The notes under the pieces: model-generated
The model's database searches: none
What the model was told of the DNA's origin: nothing
Seen by the model: the letters and a program-made list of their open reading frames with translations, nothing else
Assembly (NCBI RefSeq): GCF_030296055.1
Contig: NZ_AP027370.1
Coordinates: 186,001-250,000, forward strand
Reading direction: 5' to 3'
Origin: Hydrogenimonas cancrithermarum
Lineage (GTDB): Bacteria > Campylobacterota > Campylobacteria > Campylobacterales > Hydrogenimonadaceae
DNA length: 64,000 nucleotides
Program-made: the position numbers and the translations under genes
Shown: positions 1 through 10,132 of the stretch, piece after piece
Numbering within the stretch: the first letter of the stretch is position 1
Layout of the letters: each line of letters begins with the position of its first letter

Positions 1-61
1 GGGAAGCGACGGAGCGGGAGAGGGGTACTGTTCCATTCTGGCATGTAACGTATAGGAGAAA

Positions 62-610
62 TTACCAGTAGCGCACGCGGCCAGTATCGACATGGATGAA
101 GCCCGATTTCGGGTAGTATCCGACGCCCCCGCGTTTCAGATGGCGGGCGGCAAGCCTCAGGTCGTTCAGATGCGCACCCGGAAGATTGATATCGATCGCC
201 TTTCCCTGCATGTGAAGACTCCGTTTGGCGACGCCGTTCGTACGTCTTCGAAGTGTTTCGTTGGTTTTCGCGGAGCGGTATCCCGAGATGACATGAAAAG
301 GTTTTCGGCAATGGTCGAACCGGCAGCTGAGATCATAAAGAAGATCGAAGAGGGCAAGGTCCATGGCATGCGTCTCTCCGGTGCGGAAATCACGCAGCAG
401 CCGGTTGAGCGATTCGATCTCTTCGGCGATGTATCGCCCATCCGCCCAGTAGGTCGCCTTTGCCAGCTCTCCCGTGTGAATGTTGTAGAGCGTCACCTTT
501 TTCTCGAGTTTTTTGGTTGCACCGTTAGCCAAAATGATATTTGGAAAAGCACAGAGTGCCAGTGCACCTGCACTTTTTTTCAGAAAATCCCTGCGTGTCG
601 TTTTCTTCAT
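62..610 (-). CDS. Tat-exported M15-family (YcbK/DUF882-like) murein peptidase
   Basis: Predicted zinc peptidase acting on peptidoglycan in the periplasm. The N-terminus is a Tat signal with the twin arginine in TTRRDFLKKSAG followed by a hydrophobic stretch. The mature part carries the family pattern: HVISGYRS, then SLHMQGKAIDI, then GFIHVDTG, which supply the usual His/Asp metal ligands. At 182 aa it is the normal length for YcbK-type proteins. It lies 68 nt downstream of an L,D-transpeptidase gene on the same strand, so a shared role in cell-wall remodelling is likely. The family assignment is firm. The exact bond cut (endopeptidase or carboxypeptidase) is inferred. Confidence 0.88.
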   Translation of the reverse strand: MKKTTRRDFLKKSAGALALCAFPNIILANGATKKLEKKVTLYNIHTGELAKATYWADGRYIAEEIESLNRLLRDFRTGETHAMDLALFDLLYDLSCRFDHCRKPFHVISGYRSAKTNETLRRRTNGVAKRSLHMQGKAIDINLPGAHLNDLRLAARHLKRGGVGYYPKSGFIHVDTGRVRYW

Positions 611-678
611 CGTTTCGCTCTCAAAGTGTCGTTATTTAAAACTATTTTACCCAAAAAAGTTCCATTTCGCCACTTCGC

Positions 679-1929
679 TTAATCTCCGTTCATATATTCG
701 ACCATTCGACGGTCATACCCGTAGATATCTTTTACGAAGTGAATCTCGCCCGCTTCATCCACGAAAGCCGTCATGTAGAGGATATATATCGGCAACGGTC
801 GTGGCAATCCGACGAGTTTCTCCTCTTTTTTCAGAAGTTCTTCGACGATCCTCTTGTAACGCCATACGCCCGTACCATTCTCGTAAAGTGCGTGAAAGAG
901 CTCTATCGGTTTTTCTACGCGAATGCATCCCGAGCTTTTCGCCCGGTTGTCGTATCGGAAAAGATAGTCGTCCGGCGTATCGTGGATATAGACGTCGAAT
1001 TCGTTGGGGAACATGAACTTGACGAATCCCAGATAGTTTTTCTCTCCCGGTTTCTGCAAAAAGATATAGGGGATATCCGCGTTATCGTAACGATGCCAGT
1101 CGATACTTCTCATATCGATCGAGTCGTTGCCGTCGGCACGCTGGGTCACGACGATACCGATACTCTCCAAATAGTCGAACCGGCCCGCTTTCAGCTTGGG
1201 AAGAATATCTTCCGCGACAATGGTTTTCGGTGCTCGCCAGTATGGGTTGAGCACCGCATAGGTCAGCGTATCCGAAATCATCGGGGTGGCCCTCTCTTTC
1301 CGTCCGACCACCGTTTTCATCGAAAGCACACACCTGTTATCACGATAGAGCGCCAGTGTAAAGGTTGGAATGTTCGCAGCGATGAAGTCATGGCTGCCAG
1401 TCGTCAGCCAGCGAAGCCGAACGATATTGATTTTGATCGTTTCGACTCTTTTTTGTACCGGGACATTCATGGCTTCGAGGGTATCGGGCCCGACGATCCC
1501 GTCGGCTTTGAGAGCGTGGCGGAGCTGAAAACGGCGCACTGCATCGGCAAGTTCCCTGTCGAAGGTTCGGTTCGCATCAAGCGAACAGTTATAGTCGCCG
1601 GTGACACAGAGGCGCGATCTTATGGCAGGGACCGCATCGTGCAGGTCGCCCGTTTTCAGGATCGGAAAATTGTCGGGAATGACGGGCCAGCCACCATCGA
1701 ATGCGATATTTTCATACTTCGAAAGGGCATTTTCAAGACGCTGAAGCAGAATGTTCTCTCCATTCGAAGAGAGATTGGCTTCACGTTTGTCGATGCCGAT
1801 CTGTCCAGGGTAGACGGCATATGGGTCGAGTTTTTCGTAACCTTCGCCGATCCATTTCGATCCGCTCCCGGCAAACAGGCAGATGCCACCTAAAAGAAGC
1901 AAAGAGGCAAGCGTTCGGCAAAGGGACAT
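679..1929 (-). CDS. L,D-transpeptidase (YcbB-like) with peptidoglycan-binding domain
   Basis: Predicted periplasmic enzyme forming 3-3 peptidoglycan cross-links or attaching proteins to the wall. A hydrophobic signal/anchor occupies residues 5-20. A PG-binding-1 helix bundle lies near residues 120-158 (AVRRFQLRHALKADGIVG). The YkuD catalytic domain covers about 185-345, with His316 (YIHDTP) and the catalytic Cys335 in KSSGCIRVEKP. A C-terminal tail of about 60 residues follows. At 416 aa it is shorter than Escherichia coli YcbB but has the same domain order. It follows cysS with only 5 nt between the genes and precedes an M15 peptidase gene, so it is probably transcribed from the murJ side. 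Confidence 0.92.
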   Translation of the reverse strand: MSLCRTLASLLLLGGICLFAGSGSKWIGEGYEKLDPYAVYPGQIGIDKREANLSSNGENILLQRLENALSKYENIAFDGGWPVIPDNFPILKTGDLHDAVPAIRSRLCVTGDYNCSLDANRTFDRELADAVRRFQLRHALKADGIVGPDTLEAMNVPVQKRVETIKINIVRLRWLTTGSHDFIAANIPTFTLALYRDNRCVLSMKTVVGRKERATPMISDTLTYAVLNPYWRAPKTIVAEDILPKLKAGRFDYLESIGIVVTQRADGNDSIDMRSIDWHRYDNADIPYIFLQKPGEKNYLGFVKFMFPNEFDVYIHDTPDDYLFRYDNRAKSSGCIRVEKPIELFHALYENGTGVWRYKRIVEELLKKEEKLVGLPRPLPIYILYMTAFVDEAGEIHFVKDIYGYDRRMVEYMNGD

Positions 1930-1934
1930 GCCGG

Positions 1935-3338
1935 CTACTCTCTCTTCTCCCAGACAGTCCCCTGCGGCGTATCCATCAGCTCGATCCCCATCTGTGCCAA
2001 CTCTTCGCGAATGGCATCGGCCGTGGCGAAATCTTTCTCCTTTTTCGCCGCTTTACGCGCTTCGATAAGCCTGTTGATATGCATAATCTCCTTTTCGCTC
2101 ATACCGAGCTGAAACCAGGCGTAGGCATCTTTCCCACCGATGCCGAGAAGTTTATGGAGCCATGCGATATTGGCGGCGATACACTGTTTGATGCCTCTGT
2201 TTTTTGGATCGGCATCGAGCTGTTCGTTTGCATTGGCAACCATTTCATCGACGACAGCGAGTGCTTTTGAGATATTCAGATCATCACCGAGTGCATCGAG
2301 AACCTCTTTTTGGAACGCTTTGTCGGGCGTACCGGTTTTGACGCCATAGAGCCGCTTTTTGAGGCGGTAGATCTTGTCGAGACGTTTTTTCGAGGCGAGC
2401 AGATCCTCTTCGTTGAAGTTGAAATTGGCCCGGTAGTGGGTGCTCAGAAGATAGAAGCGAAGAATCTCGCCATCGTAGACTGCAAGGGCGTCTTTGACGA
2501 AGAAACTGTTGCCAAGGCTCTTGCTCATCTTTTCTCCGGCGATCGTCACGAATCCGTTGTGCATCCAGTACTTGGCCAGCTTCTGGTGTGTCGCGCATCT
2601 GGTCTGTGCCGCTTCGTTCTCGTGATGCGGAAAGAAAAGATCGGCCCCGCCACCATGGATGTCGATGGCGTACTCTTCGTCTTTATACGCCAGATAGCGA
2701 TCGATCATCGCCGAACATTCGATATGCCATCCTGGACGTCCGCGTCCGAAGGGCGAGTCGTAGCAGACATCGTTTTCCTTGCACGCTTTCCAGAGCGCGA
2801 AATCTCTCGGATGACGTTTGCCCTCCTCATGCTCGATGCGTGCTTGTGCCTCATCCTCGTCGCCGCAACGATGCGAAAGGGAGCAGTACTCGGTGTCTTT
2901 GGAGGTATCGAACCAGATGGTTCCATCTTCGCTTCGGTAGGCACATTCATTCTCGATAAGTTTCGAAATCATTTCGACGATGGCGTCCAGTGAGGTCGTG
3001 GCACGCGGAGAGATGTCGGCATCGAGGACGCCGAGCGCATGCATGTCGCGAAGGTAGTGTTCGGTATAGCGCTTCGTGATCGATTCGATCGGTTCACCCG
3101 TTTCGATCGACTTTTTGATGATCTTGTCGTCGATATCGGTAAAGTTTCTGGCAAAGGTAACACGGTAACCGAGTGCCGTCAACGTCCGGCGGAGCAGGTC
3201 GAACGCGATGGCACTGCGTGCGTGACCGAGATGGGCGTCGTCGTAGACTGTCGGGCCGCAGACATAGATGCGCACCTGTTTGTCGTGAAGCGGTTCGAAA
3301 GAGACTTTCCGCTTTTTTACCGAATCATAGATAATCAT
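1935..3338 (-). CDS. cysS: Cysteinyl-tRNA synthetase
   Basis: Class I aminoacyl-tRNA synthetase charging tRNA-Cys in the cytoplasm. The N-terminal zinc Cys lies in RIYVCGPTVYDDAH. The HIGH motif is HLGH at residues 36-39. The zinc/adenylate region reads HIECS and HGGGADLFFPHHENE, and the KMSKS loop is KMSKSLGNS. Length of 467 aa is normal. The gene starts inside the 3' end of murJ (14-nt overlap), which indicates co-transcription with murJ and the following L,D-transpeptidase gene. Identification is very secure. Confidence 0.98.
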   Translation of the reverse strand: MIIYDSVKKRKVSFEPLHDKQVRIYVCGPTVYDDAHLGHARSAIAFDLLRRTLTALGYRVTFARNFTDIDDKIIKKSIETGEPIESITKRYTEHYLRDMHALGVLDADISPRATTSLDAIVEMISKLIENECAYRSEDGTIWFDTSKDTEYCSLSHRCGDEDEAQARIEHEEGKRHPRDFALWKACKENDVCYDSPFGRGRPGWHIECSAMIDRYLAYKDEEYAIDIHGGGADLFFPHHENEAAQTRCATHQKLAKYWMHNGFVTIAGEKMSKSLGNSFFVKDALAVYDGEILRFYLLSTHYRANFNFNEEDLLASKKRLDKIYRLKKRLYGVKTGTPDKAFQKEVLDALGDDLNISKALAVVDEMVANANEQLDADPKNRGIKQCIAANIAWLHKLLGIGGKDAYAWFQLGMSEKEIMHINRLIEARKAAKKEKDFATADAIREELAQMGIELMDTPQGTVWEKRE

Positions 3339-4761
3339 GTATCGCTACCTTCAAACCCCATGAAAGAAGTGTTGCAGCTCCGATAAAAAGAAGCGCATAA
3401 GGGGCATATTTTGATCGCATTATATCCAAAAAGATGCCGTGTCCGACCGCTTTGAGCGTCAGAGCCAGAAGCACCCATCCACTGATACTGCTCGCCAATG
3501 CGAGTCCGGGTGCGGCCATCGGAGAGATAAGCAGAAGCGAAAAGAGGATATTGACCCCCAGTGACTTGGCTGCGATTTTGGCGGCATCGCCCTGGCGATG
3601 GGTCGCATAGAGCCACAGGGAAAAGAGCTTGGCGATACCGAACGGCAGCAATCCGGCGATATACATCCGAAGCACCATCGCCGTATCTTTTGTATCCTCG
3701 GCGTTAAATGCACCACGTTCGAAGAGAAGCTCCACCATCTCTTCGGACAGGATCAGGGCGATGGCGGAAGCACCTCCCAGCATCGCGACGAGCAGCCAGA
3801 ACACCCGTCTGGTCTGCGCTTTGGCATCGTCGAACCTCTCCTGCTTGAGCAGTTTGCTGATAGTCGGAAAGAGGGCCGTGGAAGCGGCGGTGGCGAAGAG
3901 TGCCAGCGGCAGCTGAAAAAGACGGTTGGCATAGAAGAGATAACTGATGGATCCGCTGACCAGAAACGACGCCAGCCATGTATCGATAAACGATGATATC
4001 TGAGCCGTGGAATTGCCCAGTACCGAGGGAAAGAAAGCACGGCTGAAACGATCGATGTCCTCTTTGACGGCATCCTTCTTCCGTTTCAGGTATTTGAACC
4101 CGCCCACGAGCAGCTTGTCGAGCCCTTTTCGACGAATCATCCACAGATGCAGCAGCAGTTGAAGCGCTCCGCCGGCCAACACGGCGAAACTGAGTGCATA
4201 GACGATCGTTTCGGGATCGTCGTGGCGAAAGAGTACGAGCGCCGTGATCATCGAAATATTGAGCAGCGTCGTGCCGAAAGCCGTCGTCGCGAAATGCTCT
4301 TTGTACTGTAGCAATGCAGAAAGAAACGTCACCAGAAAGATGAAGTCGAGATAGTAAAAATTTATGGCGACAAGCGGTGCGGCGGCACGAACCGCCTCTT
4401 TGCTGAAACCGATGGCGATCAGCCGCGTCACAATTTCGGAAAAGAGCGTCACGAACAGCGATGCGATAAGCAAAAAGAGGAAAAACCGTATCAAAATGGC
4501 GACGGCGAACACGCTTCGATGGCGCGATAGGATAAATGTCGGCATGAAACTCTGGACGAACGCACCTTCGGCAAAGATCCGTCGAAAGAGGTTGGGAAGT
4601 TTGAACGCAACGAAAAAGATATCGGAAAAGATATTGGCTCCGAGAATCGAAGCCATGAGTAGATCGCGTATAAAACCGAAAATCCGGGAGGTCAAAATAC
4701 CTGCACTGGTGGTGAAAATGGAGCGAAAACGCATAAATATCGAGCCTTTGGTACGGTACAT
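3325..4761 (-). CDS. murJ: Lipid II flippase MurJ (MviN family)
   Basis: Integral membrane protein of the MOP superfamily that flips lipid II across the inner membrane for peptidoglycan synthesis. The family signature is clear at the N-terminus (GFIRDLLMASILGAN, then AFKLPNLFRRIFAEGAFVQSF), and a long series of hydrophobic segments runs to the end. Length is 478 aa; an internal ATG at 4734 (protein beginning MRFRSIFTT) is an equally good start and would give 469 aa, close to the usual size. It heads a minus-strand run with cysS, an L,D-transpeptidase and an M15 peptidase. It diverges from the FapA gene across a 93-nt AT-rich gap that must hold both promoters. Confidence 0.95.
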   Translation of the reverse strand: MYRTKGSIFMRFRSIFTTSAGILTSRIFGFIRDLLMASILGANIFSDIFFVAFKLPNLFRRIFAEGAFVQSFMPTFILSRHRSVFAVAILIRFFLFLLIASLFVTLFSEIVTRLIAIGFSKEAVRAAAPLVAINFYYLDFIFLVTFLSALLQYKEHFATTAFGTTLLNISMITALVLFRHDDPETIVYALSFAVLAGGALQLLLHLWMIRRKGLDKLLVGGFKYLKRKKDAVKEDIDRFSRAFFPSVLGNSTAQISSFIDTWLASFLVSGSISYLFYANRLFQLPLALFATAASTALFPTISKLLKQERFDDAKAQTRRVFWLLVAMLGGASAIALILSEEMVELLFERGAFNAEDTKDTAMVLRMYIAGLLPFGIAKLFSLWLYATHRQGDAAKIAAKSLGVNILFSLLLISPMAAPGLALASSISGWVLLALTLKAVGHGIFLDIMRSKYAPYALLFIGAATLLSWGLKVAIHDYL

Positions 4762-4854
4762 TGGAGACTTGATGAGATTTTAACGATAAATAGATTAAAA
4801 TATAGTCATTTTAAAACCTGACTTACTTGTGGGTATCCAAACGAAAGTAGATGC

Positions 4855-6795
4855 ATGGGACTTTTTGACAAAGTTTTTAAAAGCGACAAGAAAAAAAGCC
4901 GAAAAAAGGCGGAAGAGAAGAGGCCCGGATTTACGCCGGTTGTCGTAACGACCGACGATGTGGCGAAAACTCTGCAAGAGACCGCGGTCAAGCACAACAT
5001 AAGTTCCAACCTTCTCGATATCCGGCTCATCGACTATCGATCCTTGATCAAAATGGATACCAAAGACAAAGATTGGATCGAAATGGAAGAGGATGACTGG
5101 GTGAAACTGAACAAACCGGAAATCCTGCTCAATCCCAATTTCGAAGTCAAACAGACCTATGAAATCGAAATATTGAGATACAAAGAAGAGCCATGGATGA
5201 GCGACCTTCTGCTCCATATGGGTTCGAACAAAGAGAGAAACAGAGTCGTCTGTACCATCAAGGCGGGCTCCATCGTCCGGTATGTAGACGAGCTCGAGAA
5301 GAAAATAAAGCTTCTGATACAAAAAAAGATGCTCCGGTCACATCTTCTCATCAACCTCTGGGACGTCGATTATAGAAACGTACTCGATGAAATCGTCGCG
5401 AAAGCCCGGGTGCAGGACCAGTATATCGTCCCTGAAGACATCACGTTCGACGTGGCGGTCTGTTATGCTTCCCAACCTTCCGTAGACGATGAACTGATTT
5501 TCCATTACAAAAAGAAGTTGGAAGTTCCGGATGAAAAAGACCGTATGGACTATTCGAAGCGCGGATTCATCCAGGCAGTCGAAAAAGGCGAAGTGATCAT
5601 AGAATATATCAAACCGCAGCAAGGCAAACCGGGACGCAACTGCCAGGGCAAATACATTCCCATCGAAGAACCGAACGAGACCAACAAACCCGACTTCAAA
5701 ACCAGTGAAAACATTGAAGTCGAAGAGACGGATAAACATATTCTGTATCGCGCGAAACGGGGCGGCTATGTCGTATTTCACGACAACACCTACGACATCA
5801 AAGAGGAGATGGAACTCGAAGAGGTGAGTTTCAAAAAGACCGGTTCGATCGATGCCGGCGTCGAGACCGAGGTAAAACTCCATATCAATGAGCGCGATAT
5901 TATGAAAGACGCCATCGGGACAGGTGTGGAAGTGGAGGCGACGGAGGTAAGAGTCGAAGGCAATGTCGGCTCTTCCGCCGTCGTAAAAGCCGAAGAGGTC
6001 GTCATCGGGGGACAGACGCACCAGACAAGCAAAATTTTTGCCGAAACGGCAAAAGTCAACGTGCTTCGCGGTTATCTGAAGACGCAAGAGCTCGCGAAGA
6101 TAACCCGTCTCGAAGGCGGTGTCGTGGAAGCGAAAACAGCGGAGGTCGCTCAGATGATCGGCGGAGAGATCAAGGCGATGCGGGTCGATGTCGGGCTTCT
6201 CGCATCCAATGCGAAGATCTTCGCAGTCAGTGAAATCGTCATCGACAAGATGGTTGGAGAGAACAACAAACTCGTTATCGATGCCTCGAAAATCGATGCC
6301 TACCATAATGAAATAGTCTCCCTCGAGGAGGAAGCGGAAGTTTTGAAAAAAGAGATCGAAAAACTCGAAGAGGATCTGGCCCGAAAAGTCGAACTGAAAC
6401 AGAAAAGCGAGCCTACCATCGCCACCTTGAAACAGAAAATCCTCCAGGAGACGAAAAAAGGCATCAAACCGAAACCCGCGTTCATCGCAAAGATCAAGCA
6501 GTTCCAAAAACTCATAGAGGCGATCGAAGCGGTTCGCAAAAAGAGAGACGAGAGAAAAGGGCAGCTGCACAACATAAAACAAAAGCTTTTGACTTTCCAG
6601 GAAATGGTCGTCAACGCGAAAATCGTGAATCATGGGGAATGGAAAGATTACACCAGCGTAGAGTTCCACCTGCTCTATCCTCAGATCACGCTCGAGTACA
6701 CGCCGGTACCGGGTGCCAAAAACCAGCAGATCTATCTGAGAAAGGCCGGTGAAGAGGATGGTTACGAAATCGCCGTCAAGGAGGCGGATGCATGA
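4855..6795 (+). CDS. FapA / DUF342 domain protein
   Basis: Large acidic cytoplasmic protein of the DUF342 (FapA, flagellar assembly protein A) family. The lysine-rich N-terminus ([17 protein letters not shown]) is followed by a variable region. From about residue 230 comes the DUF342 core with the signature [14 protein letters not shown], then a beta-helical repeat region. A long charged coiled coil spans roughly 485-600, with a short C-terminal beta domain after it. In Campylobacterota such genes are often linked to flagella or surface structures, but no flagellar gene lies next to it here. Its stop overlaps the ruvA start (ATGA), so the two are translationally coupled. The family call is firm and the function is inferred. 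Confidence 0.85.
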   Translation: MGLFDKVFKSDKKKSRKKAEEKRPGFTPVVVTTDDVAKTLQETAVKHNISSNLLDIRLIDYRSLIKMDTKDKDWIEMEEDDWVKLNKPEILLNPNFEVKQTYEIEILRYKEEPWMSDLLLHMGSNKERNRVVCTIKAGSIVRYVDELEKKIKLLIQKKMLRSHLLINLWDVDYRNVLDEIVAKARVQDQYIVPEDITFDVAVCYASQPSVDDELIFHYKKKLEVPDEKDRMDYSKRGFIQAVEKGEVIIEYIKPQQGKPGRNCQGKYIPIEEPNETNKPDFKTSENIEVEETDKHILYRAKRGGYVVFHDNTYDIKEEMELEEVSFKKTGSIDAGVETEVKLHINERDIMKDAIGTGVEVEATEVRVEGNVGSSAVVKAEEVVIGGQTHQTSKIFAETAKVNVLRGYLKTQELAKITRLEGGVVEAKTAEVAQMIGGEIKAMRVDVGLLASNAKIFAVSEIVIDKMVGENNKLVIDASKIDAYHNEIVSLEEEAEVLKKEIEKLEEDLARKVELKQKSEPTIATLKQKILQETKKGIKPKPAFIAKIKQFQKLIEAIEAVRKKRDERKGQLHNIKQKLLTFQEMVVNAKIVNHGEWKDYTSVEFHLLYPQITLEYTPVPGAKNQQIYLRKAGEEDGYEIAVKEADA

Positions 6796-7355
6796 TCGCA
6801 GGGATCACGGGAAAAGTGGAGAAAAAAGATCCCACCCATCTGCATATTTTGACCGCCGGCGGACTGATTTACGAGGTCTTCGTTTCACTTCACTGCAGTG
6901 CCGCCGTCAAAAGCGGCGAGGTAAAGCTTCATACGACCCACATCATCCGCGAAGATGCACAGCTGCTCTACGGATTCCTGGATCTGAACGAAAAACGGAT
7001 GTTCGATACCCTGATCAAGATCAACGGCGTGGGACCGAAGGTGGCGATGGCGATCTGTTCCACCTTCACCCCCCGATCGTTTGCCCAAATCGTGGAAGCC
7101 AAGGATGTGGGGATGCTCAAGCGGGTTCCCGGCATCGGTCCCAAAAGCGCGAGCCGTATTCTTGTGGAGCTGGGCGGCTTTTCGCTCGAGCTGGCACAAG
7201 AGAGCAGCCCGGCGAGCCAGGCACACAACGAAGCGGCGATGGCGCTCGAGAGCCTCGGCTTCAAAAAAGAGCATATCACCAAAGTGCTGGCGCAGTGCAG
7301 CGGCGGCGATACAGAAAGCCTCATCAAAGAGGCATTGAAAAAATTGAGCAAATAG
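6792..7355 (+). CDS. ruvA: Holliday junction branch-migration protein RuvA
   Basis: DNA-binding subunit that tetramerises on Holliday junctions and loads the RuvB motor. The N-terminal OB domain begins [19 protein letters not shown]. Two helix-hairpin-helix motifs follow ([16 protein letters not shown] and [16 protein letters not shown]), and a flexible linker leads to the small C-terminal domain III. At 187 aa it has the standard length. It overlaps the FapA-gene stop by 4 nt and is followed by ddl after 11 nt. RuvB and RuvC are not in the window. Confidence 0.97.
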   Translation: MIAGITGKVEKKDPTHLHILTAGGLIYEVFVSLHCSAAVKSGEVKLHTTHIIREDAQLLYGFLDLNEKRMFDTLIKINGVGPKVAMAICSTFTPRSFAQIVEAKDVGMLKRVPGIGPKSASRILVELGGFSLELAQESSPASQAHNEAAMALESLGFKKEHITKVLAQCSGGDTESLIKEALKKLSK

Positions 7356-7366
7356 GATTTTAAAAG

Positions 7367-8416
7367 ATGAAACCGGCCATACTCTTCGGCGGAGCGAGCT
7401 ACGAACATGAGATCAGCATCGTCAGTGCGATTGCTTTGAAAAAGGTTTTGAACGTTCCCCTGACATTCATTTTTCTCGATACGGAGGGAACTTTCTATCA
7501 CATTCCCGCGGAAAAGATGAAGTCGAACCACTTCAGCTCGGGGAGTTACAAAAAAGACGATACCCTGCGGCTGGTACGCGGCGGTTTTGAAAAGCAGGGC
7601 CTTTTCAAGGCCAGAGCGCTCGAAGGGTTCGACGTCGTCTTGAACCTCGTACACGGCGGGCAGGGAGAAGACGGCACGGTTGCGGCACTTTTCGACTTTT
7701 ACGCCATCCCCTACATCGGACCGCGCAAAGAGGCATCGGTTCTGAGCTTCAACAAGTGGCTCACAAAACTCTATGCGCAGGGGCTCGGTATAGAGACGAT
7801 CGACTTCCAACTGCTGCGTATCGACAGTGAGAGAAGAGTCGATTTTGACTATCCCGTCATCGTCAAACCGCTCAGACTCGGCAGTTCGATCGGCGTGAGT
7901 ATCGTCAAATCGGCGGACGAGCTCGACTTCGCACTCGACGTGGCGTTCGAGTTCGATGACGAAGTACTTGTCGAACCCTTCATAGAAGGGATCGAAGAGT
8001 ACAATGTGGCCGGTTGCAGAGCAGGTGACAAGTGGATTCTCAGCCGTATCGAAGCACCGCAAAAGAAGGAGTTTCTCGACTTCGATCAGAAATATCTCGA
8101 CTTTTCGAGAACCGAAAGCGTCAGCGAAGCGAAAATCTCCGCCGAGCTGGAAGAGCGACTGAAAGAGGCCTTCAAAATCGTCTACGGCGCGCTTTTTGAA
8201 GGCGCAGTGATCCGTTGCGACTTCTTCGTCCAAGATGGACGCGTCATCCTCAATGAGATCAACCCGATCCCGGGATCGATGGCGAATTACCTCTTCGACG
8301 ACTTCACGGAGGTGGTTTCATCGCTGGTGTCGCATCTGCCCAAAAGCAGAACGATCAAGCCCGACTACGCCTACATCGACAAAGTACAATCGGCCAAAGG
8401 GCCGAAAATCGGGTAA
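7367..8416 (+). CDS. ddl: D-alanine--D-alanine ligase
   Basis: ATP-grasp ligase making the D-Ala-D-Ala dipeptide for peptidoglycan precursors. Visible landmarks are the N-terminal LFGGASYEHEISIVSA, the hinge loop VLNLVHGGQGEDGTV, the ATP-grasp segment VKPLRLGSSIGVSIV, and the metal-binding C-terminal NEINPIPGSMANYLF. At 349 aa it is full length. Its product is the substrate of MurF, encoded about 3.4 kb downstream on the same strand, which supports a cell-wall theme for this long gene run. Confidence 0.96.
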   Translation: MKPAILFGGASYEHEISIVSAIALKKVLNVPLTFIFLDTEGTFYHIPAEKMKSNHFSSGSYKKDDTLRLVRGGFEKQGLFKARALEGFDVVLNLVHGGQGEDGTVAALFDFYAIPYIGPRKEASVLSFNKWLTKLYAQGLGIETIDFQLLRIDSERRVDFDYPVIVKPLRLGSSIGVSIVKSADELDFALDVAFEFDDEVLVEPFIEGIEEYNVAGCRAGDKWILSRIEAPQKKEFLDFDQKYLDFSRTESVSEAKISAELEERLKEAFKIVYGALFEGAVIRCDFFVQDGRVILNEINPIPGSMANYLFDDFTEVVSSLVSHLPKSRTIKPDYAYIDKVQSAKGPKIG

Positions 8417-8419
8417 TCC

Positions 8420-10132
8420 ATGAAAAAATTTTTAGCCACCTATCTGCCTTACTATCGTGATTACAGCGGCAAGATCGCTATGGCGATCGTCGGGATGTTC
8501 CTCGCCTCCGCCGCTACTGCGGCGATCGCCTATATGGTCAAGCCGTTGATGGACAGGATATTCGTCGAACACGACGTGCAGATGCTCTACATCCTTCCCG
8601 CTTTCATCATTCTCGCATTCGTCGGAAAGGGTCTCGGAACCTTTATGCAGTCCTATGCCCTGAGCTTCATCGGGCAGGATATCATCCGCAAGCTTCGCAA
8701 CCGGATGCTGAACCACATGATGCACCTGGACATGGATTTTCACTTCCGCTTTCACAGTGGCGAGTTGATCAGCCGTATCAGCAACGACATCCTCCGCGTA
8801 CAGAACGCCATCTCATCCGATATCGCTATTTTGCTTCGGGAATTCGTCACGGTTGTCGCACTTTTGGCTGTCGTGATCTACCAAAGTCCCATGCTCGCGC
8901 TCTACTCGCTTATCATCATTCCCCTTGCGGTCTATCCGGTCGAAGTGATTTCGAGAAAGATCAAGAAGCTCTCCCATCAGTCGCAGGAGCAGAACTCCGA
9001 TCTGCTCTCCTCGCTGTCGGAAATTTTCGCCAACTACGAGATGATCAAATCCTACAATGCTCAAGAATATGAGCTGGGAACGTTCAAAGAACGCAATCTA
9101 CGCTTCTTCAAGACCAACATCAAGACCGTCAAAGTTCAGTTGATGCTGGTACCCATTCTGGAGCTCGTCGCCGCCGTCGCCATTACGGCCGTCATCATCA
9201 TCGGTGGACGGGAAGTACTCATTGCCAAAACGCTGACGACCGGCGAATTCTTCTCGTTTCTGACCGCATTGTCGCTCCTGATCGATCCGCTGCGCCGCAT
9301 CTCGACAGCGTACAGCCATCTACAGGACGCCGTGGCGGCCAATGAACGGATCGAACAGGTTTTACACTACAAACCGATGATCGTAAGCGGAACCAAACAG
9401 CTCGACCATGTCGATACCATCGAGTTCGAAAACGTCACGCTGCGATACGGAGATACCGTCGCACTCGAAAACATTTCGCTTCGTGCCCAAAAAGGAGAGG
9501 TGATCGGCCTCGTCGGCGACAGCGGAGGCGGCAAGAGTTCGATGGTCAACCTGATTCTGCGCTTCTACGACCCGGCCGAGGGTGTCGTCAAAATCAACGA
9601 TATCGACGCGCGCGAGATCGACGTCAAGTCGCTCAGAGACCGCATCGCCATCGTCACGCAGCGTATCTACATCAGCAACGACACGATCGCCGCCAACATT
9701 GCCTACGGCGTCGAACCGGATGAAGAGAAAGTGATCGAAGCGCTGAAAAAAGCGAATCTCTGGGACTTCGTCGCTTCCCTTCCCGAGGGGATCCATACGG
9801 TGCTGAGCGAAGGAGGCACCAACCTATCCGGCGGCCAGCGGCAGCGCATCGCGATCGCACGGGCCCTCTACAAAAATCCCGACATTCTGATCCTGGACGA
9901 AGCGACCAGCGCGCTCGACAACAAGAGCGAAGCGGCCATCATCGAGACGATTTACGCACTCAAAAAGGATCTCATCGTCTTCATGATCGCCCATCGCCTC
10001 ACGACAATCGAACGGGCCGACAAGATTCTGGTTTTCGAGCATGGACACATCGTCTGCCAGGGCAGCAAAGAAACGCTTTCCAAAGAGTGCGAAACATTCA
10101 AGAAACTTTACCACATAGCGAGCGATGTATGA
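8420..10132 (+). CDS. MsbA-like ABC exporter (fused membrane and ATPase domains)
   Basis: Half-size ABC exporter expected to act as a homodimer in the inner membrane, most likely a lipid or lipid A-core flippase. Residues 1-320 contain six transmembrane helices. The nucleotide-binding domain has Walker A GDSGGGKSS, a Q-loop, the signature LSGGQRQRIAIARAL, Walker B ILILDEATSALD and a switch His in IAHRLTT. Length of 570 aa fits MsbA. It follows ddl by 3 nt and its stop overlaps the next start (ATGA). MsbA identity is likely in this cell-envelope context, but drug or peptide exporters share the same fold. Confidence 0.85.
   Translation: MKKFLATYLPYYRDYSGKIAMAIVGMFLASAATAAIAYMVKPLMDRIFVEHDVQMLYILPAFIILAFVGKGLGTFMQSYALSFIGQDIIRKLRNRMLNHMMHLDMDFHFRFHSGELISRISNDILRVQNAISSDIAILLREFVTVVALLAVVIYQSPMLALYSLIIIPLAVYPVEVISRKIKKLSHQSQEQNSDLLSSLSEIFANYEMIKSYNAQEYELGTFKERNLRFFKTNIKTVKVQLMLVPILELVAAVAITAVIIIGGREVLIAKTLTTGEFFSFLTALSLLIDPLRRISTAYSHLQDAVAANERIEQVLHYKPMIVSGTKQLDHVDTIEFENVTLRYGDTVALENISLRAQKGEVIGLVGDSGGGKSSMVNLILRFYDPAEGVVKINDIDAREIDVKSLRDRIAIVTQRIYISNDTIAANIAYGVEPDEEKVIEALKKANLWDFVASLPEGIHTVLSEGGTNLSGGQRQRIAIARALYKNPDILILDEATSALDNKSEAAIIETIYALKKDLIVFMIAHRLTTIERADKILVFEHGHIVCQGSKETLSKECETFKKLYHIASDV

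Noticed and set aside
1-61. Partial gene at the left edge
   Set aside because: Too short to support any reading frame or site.
5338-6669. Minus-strand frame of 443 codons opposite the FapA gene
   Set aside because: Phe/Asp-rich composition is the complement of a Lys/Glu-rich coiled coil; no start signal.
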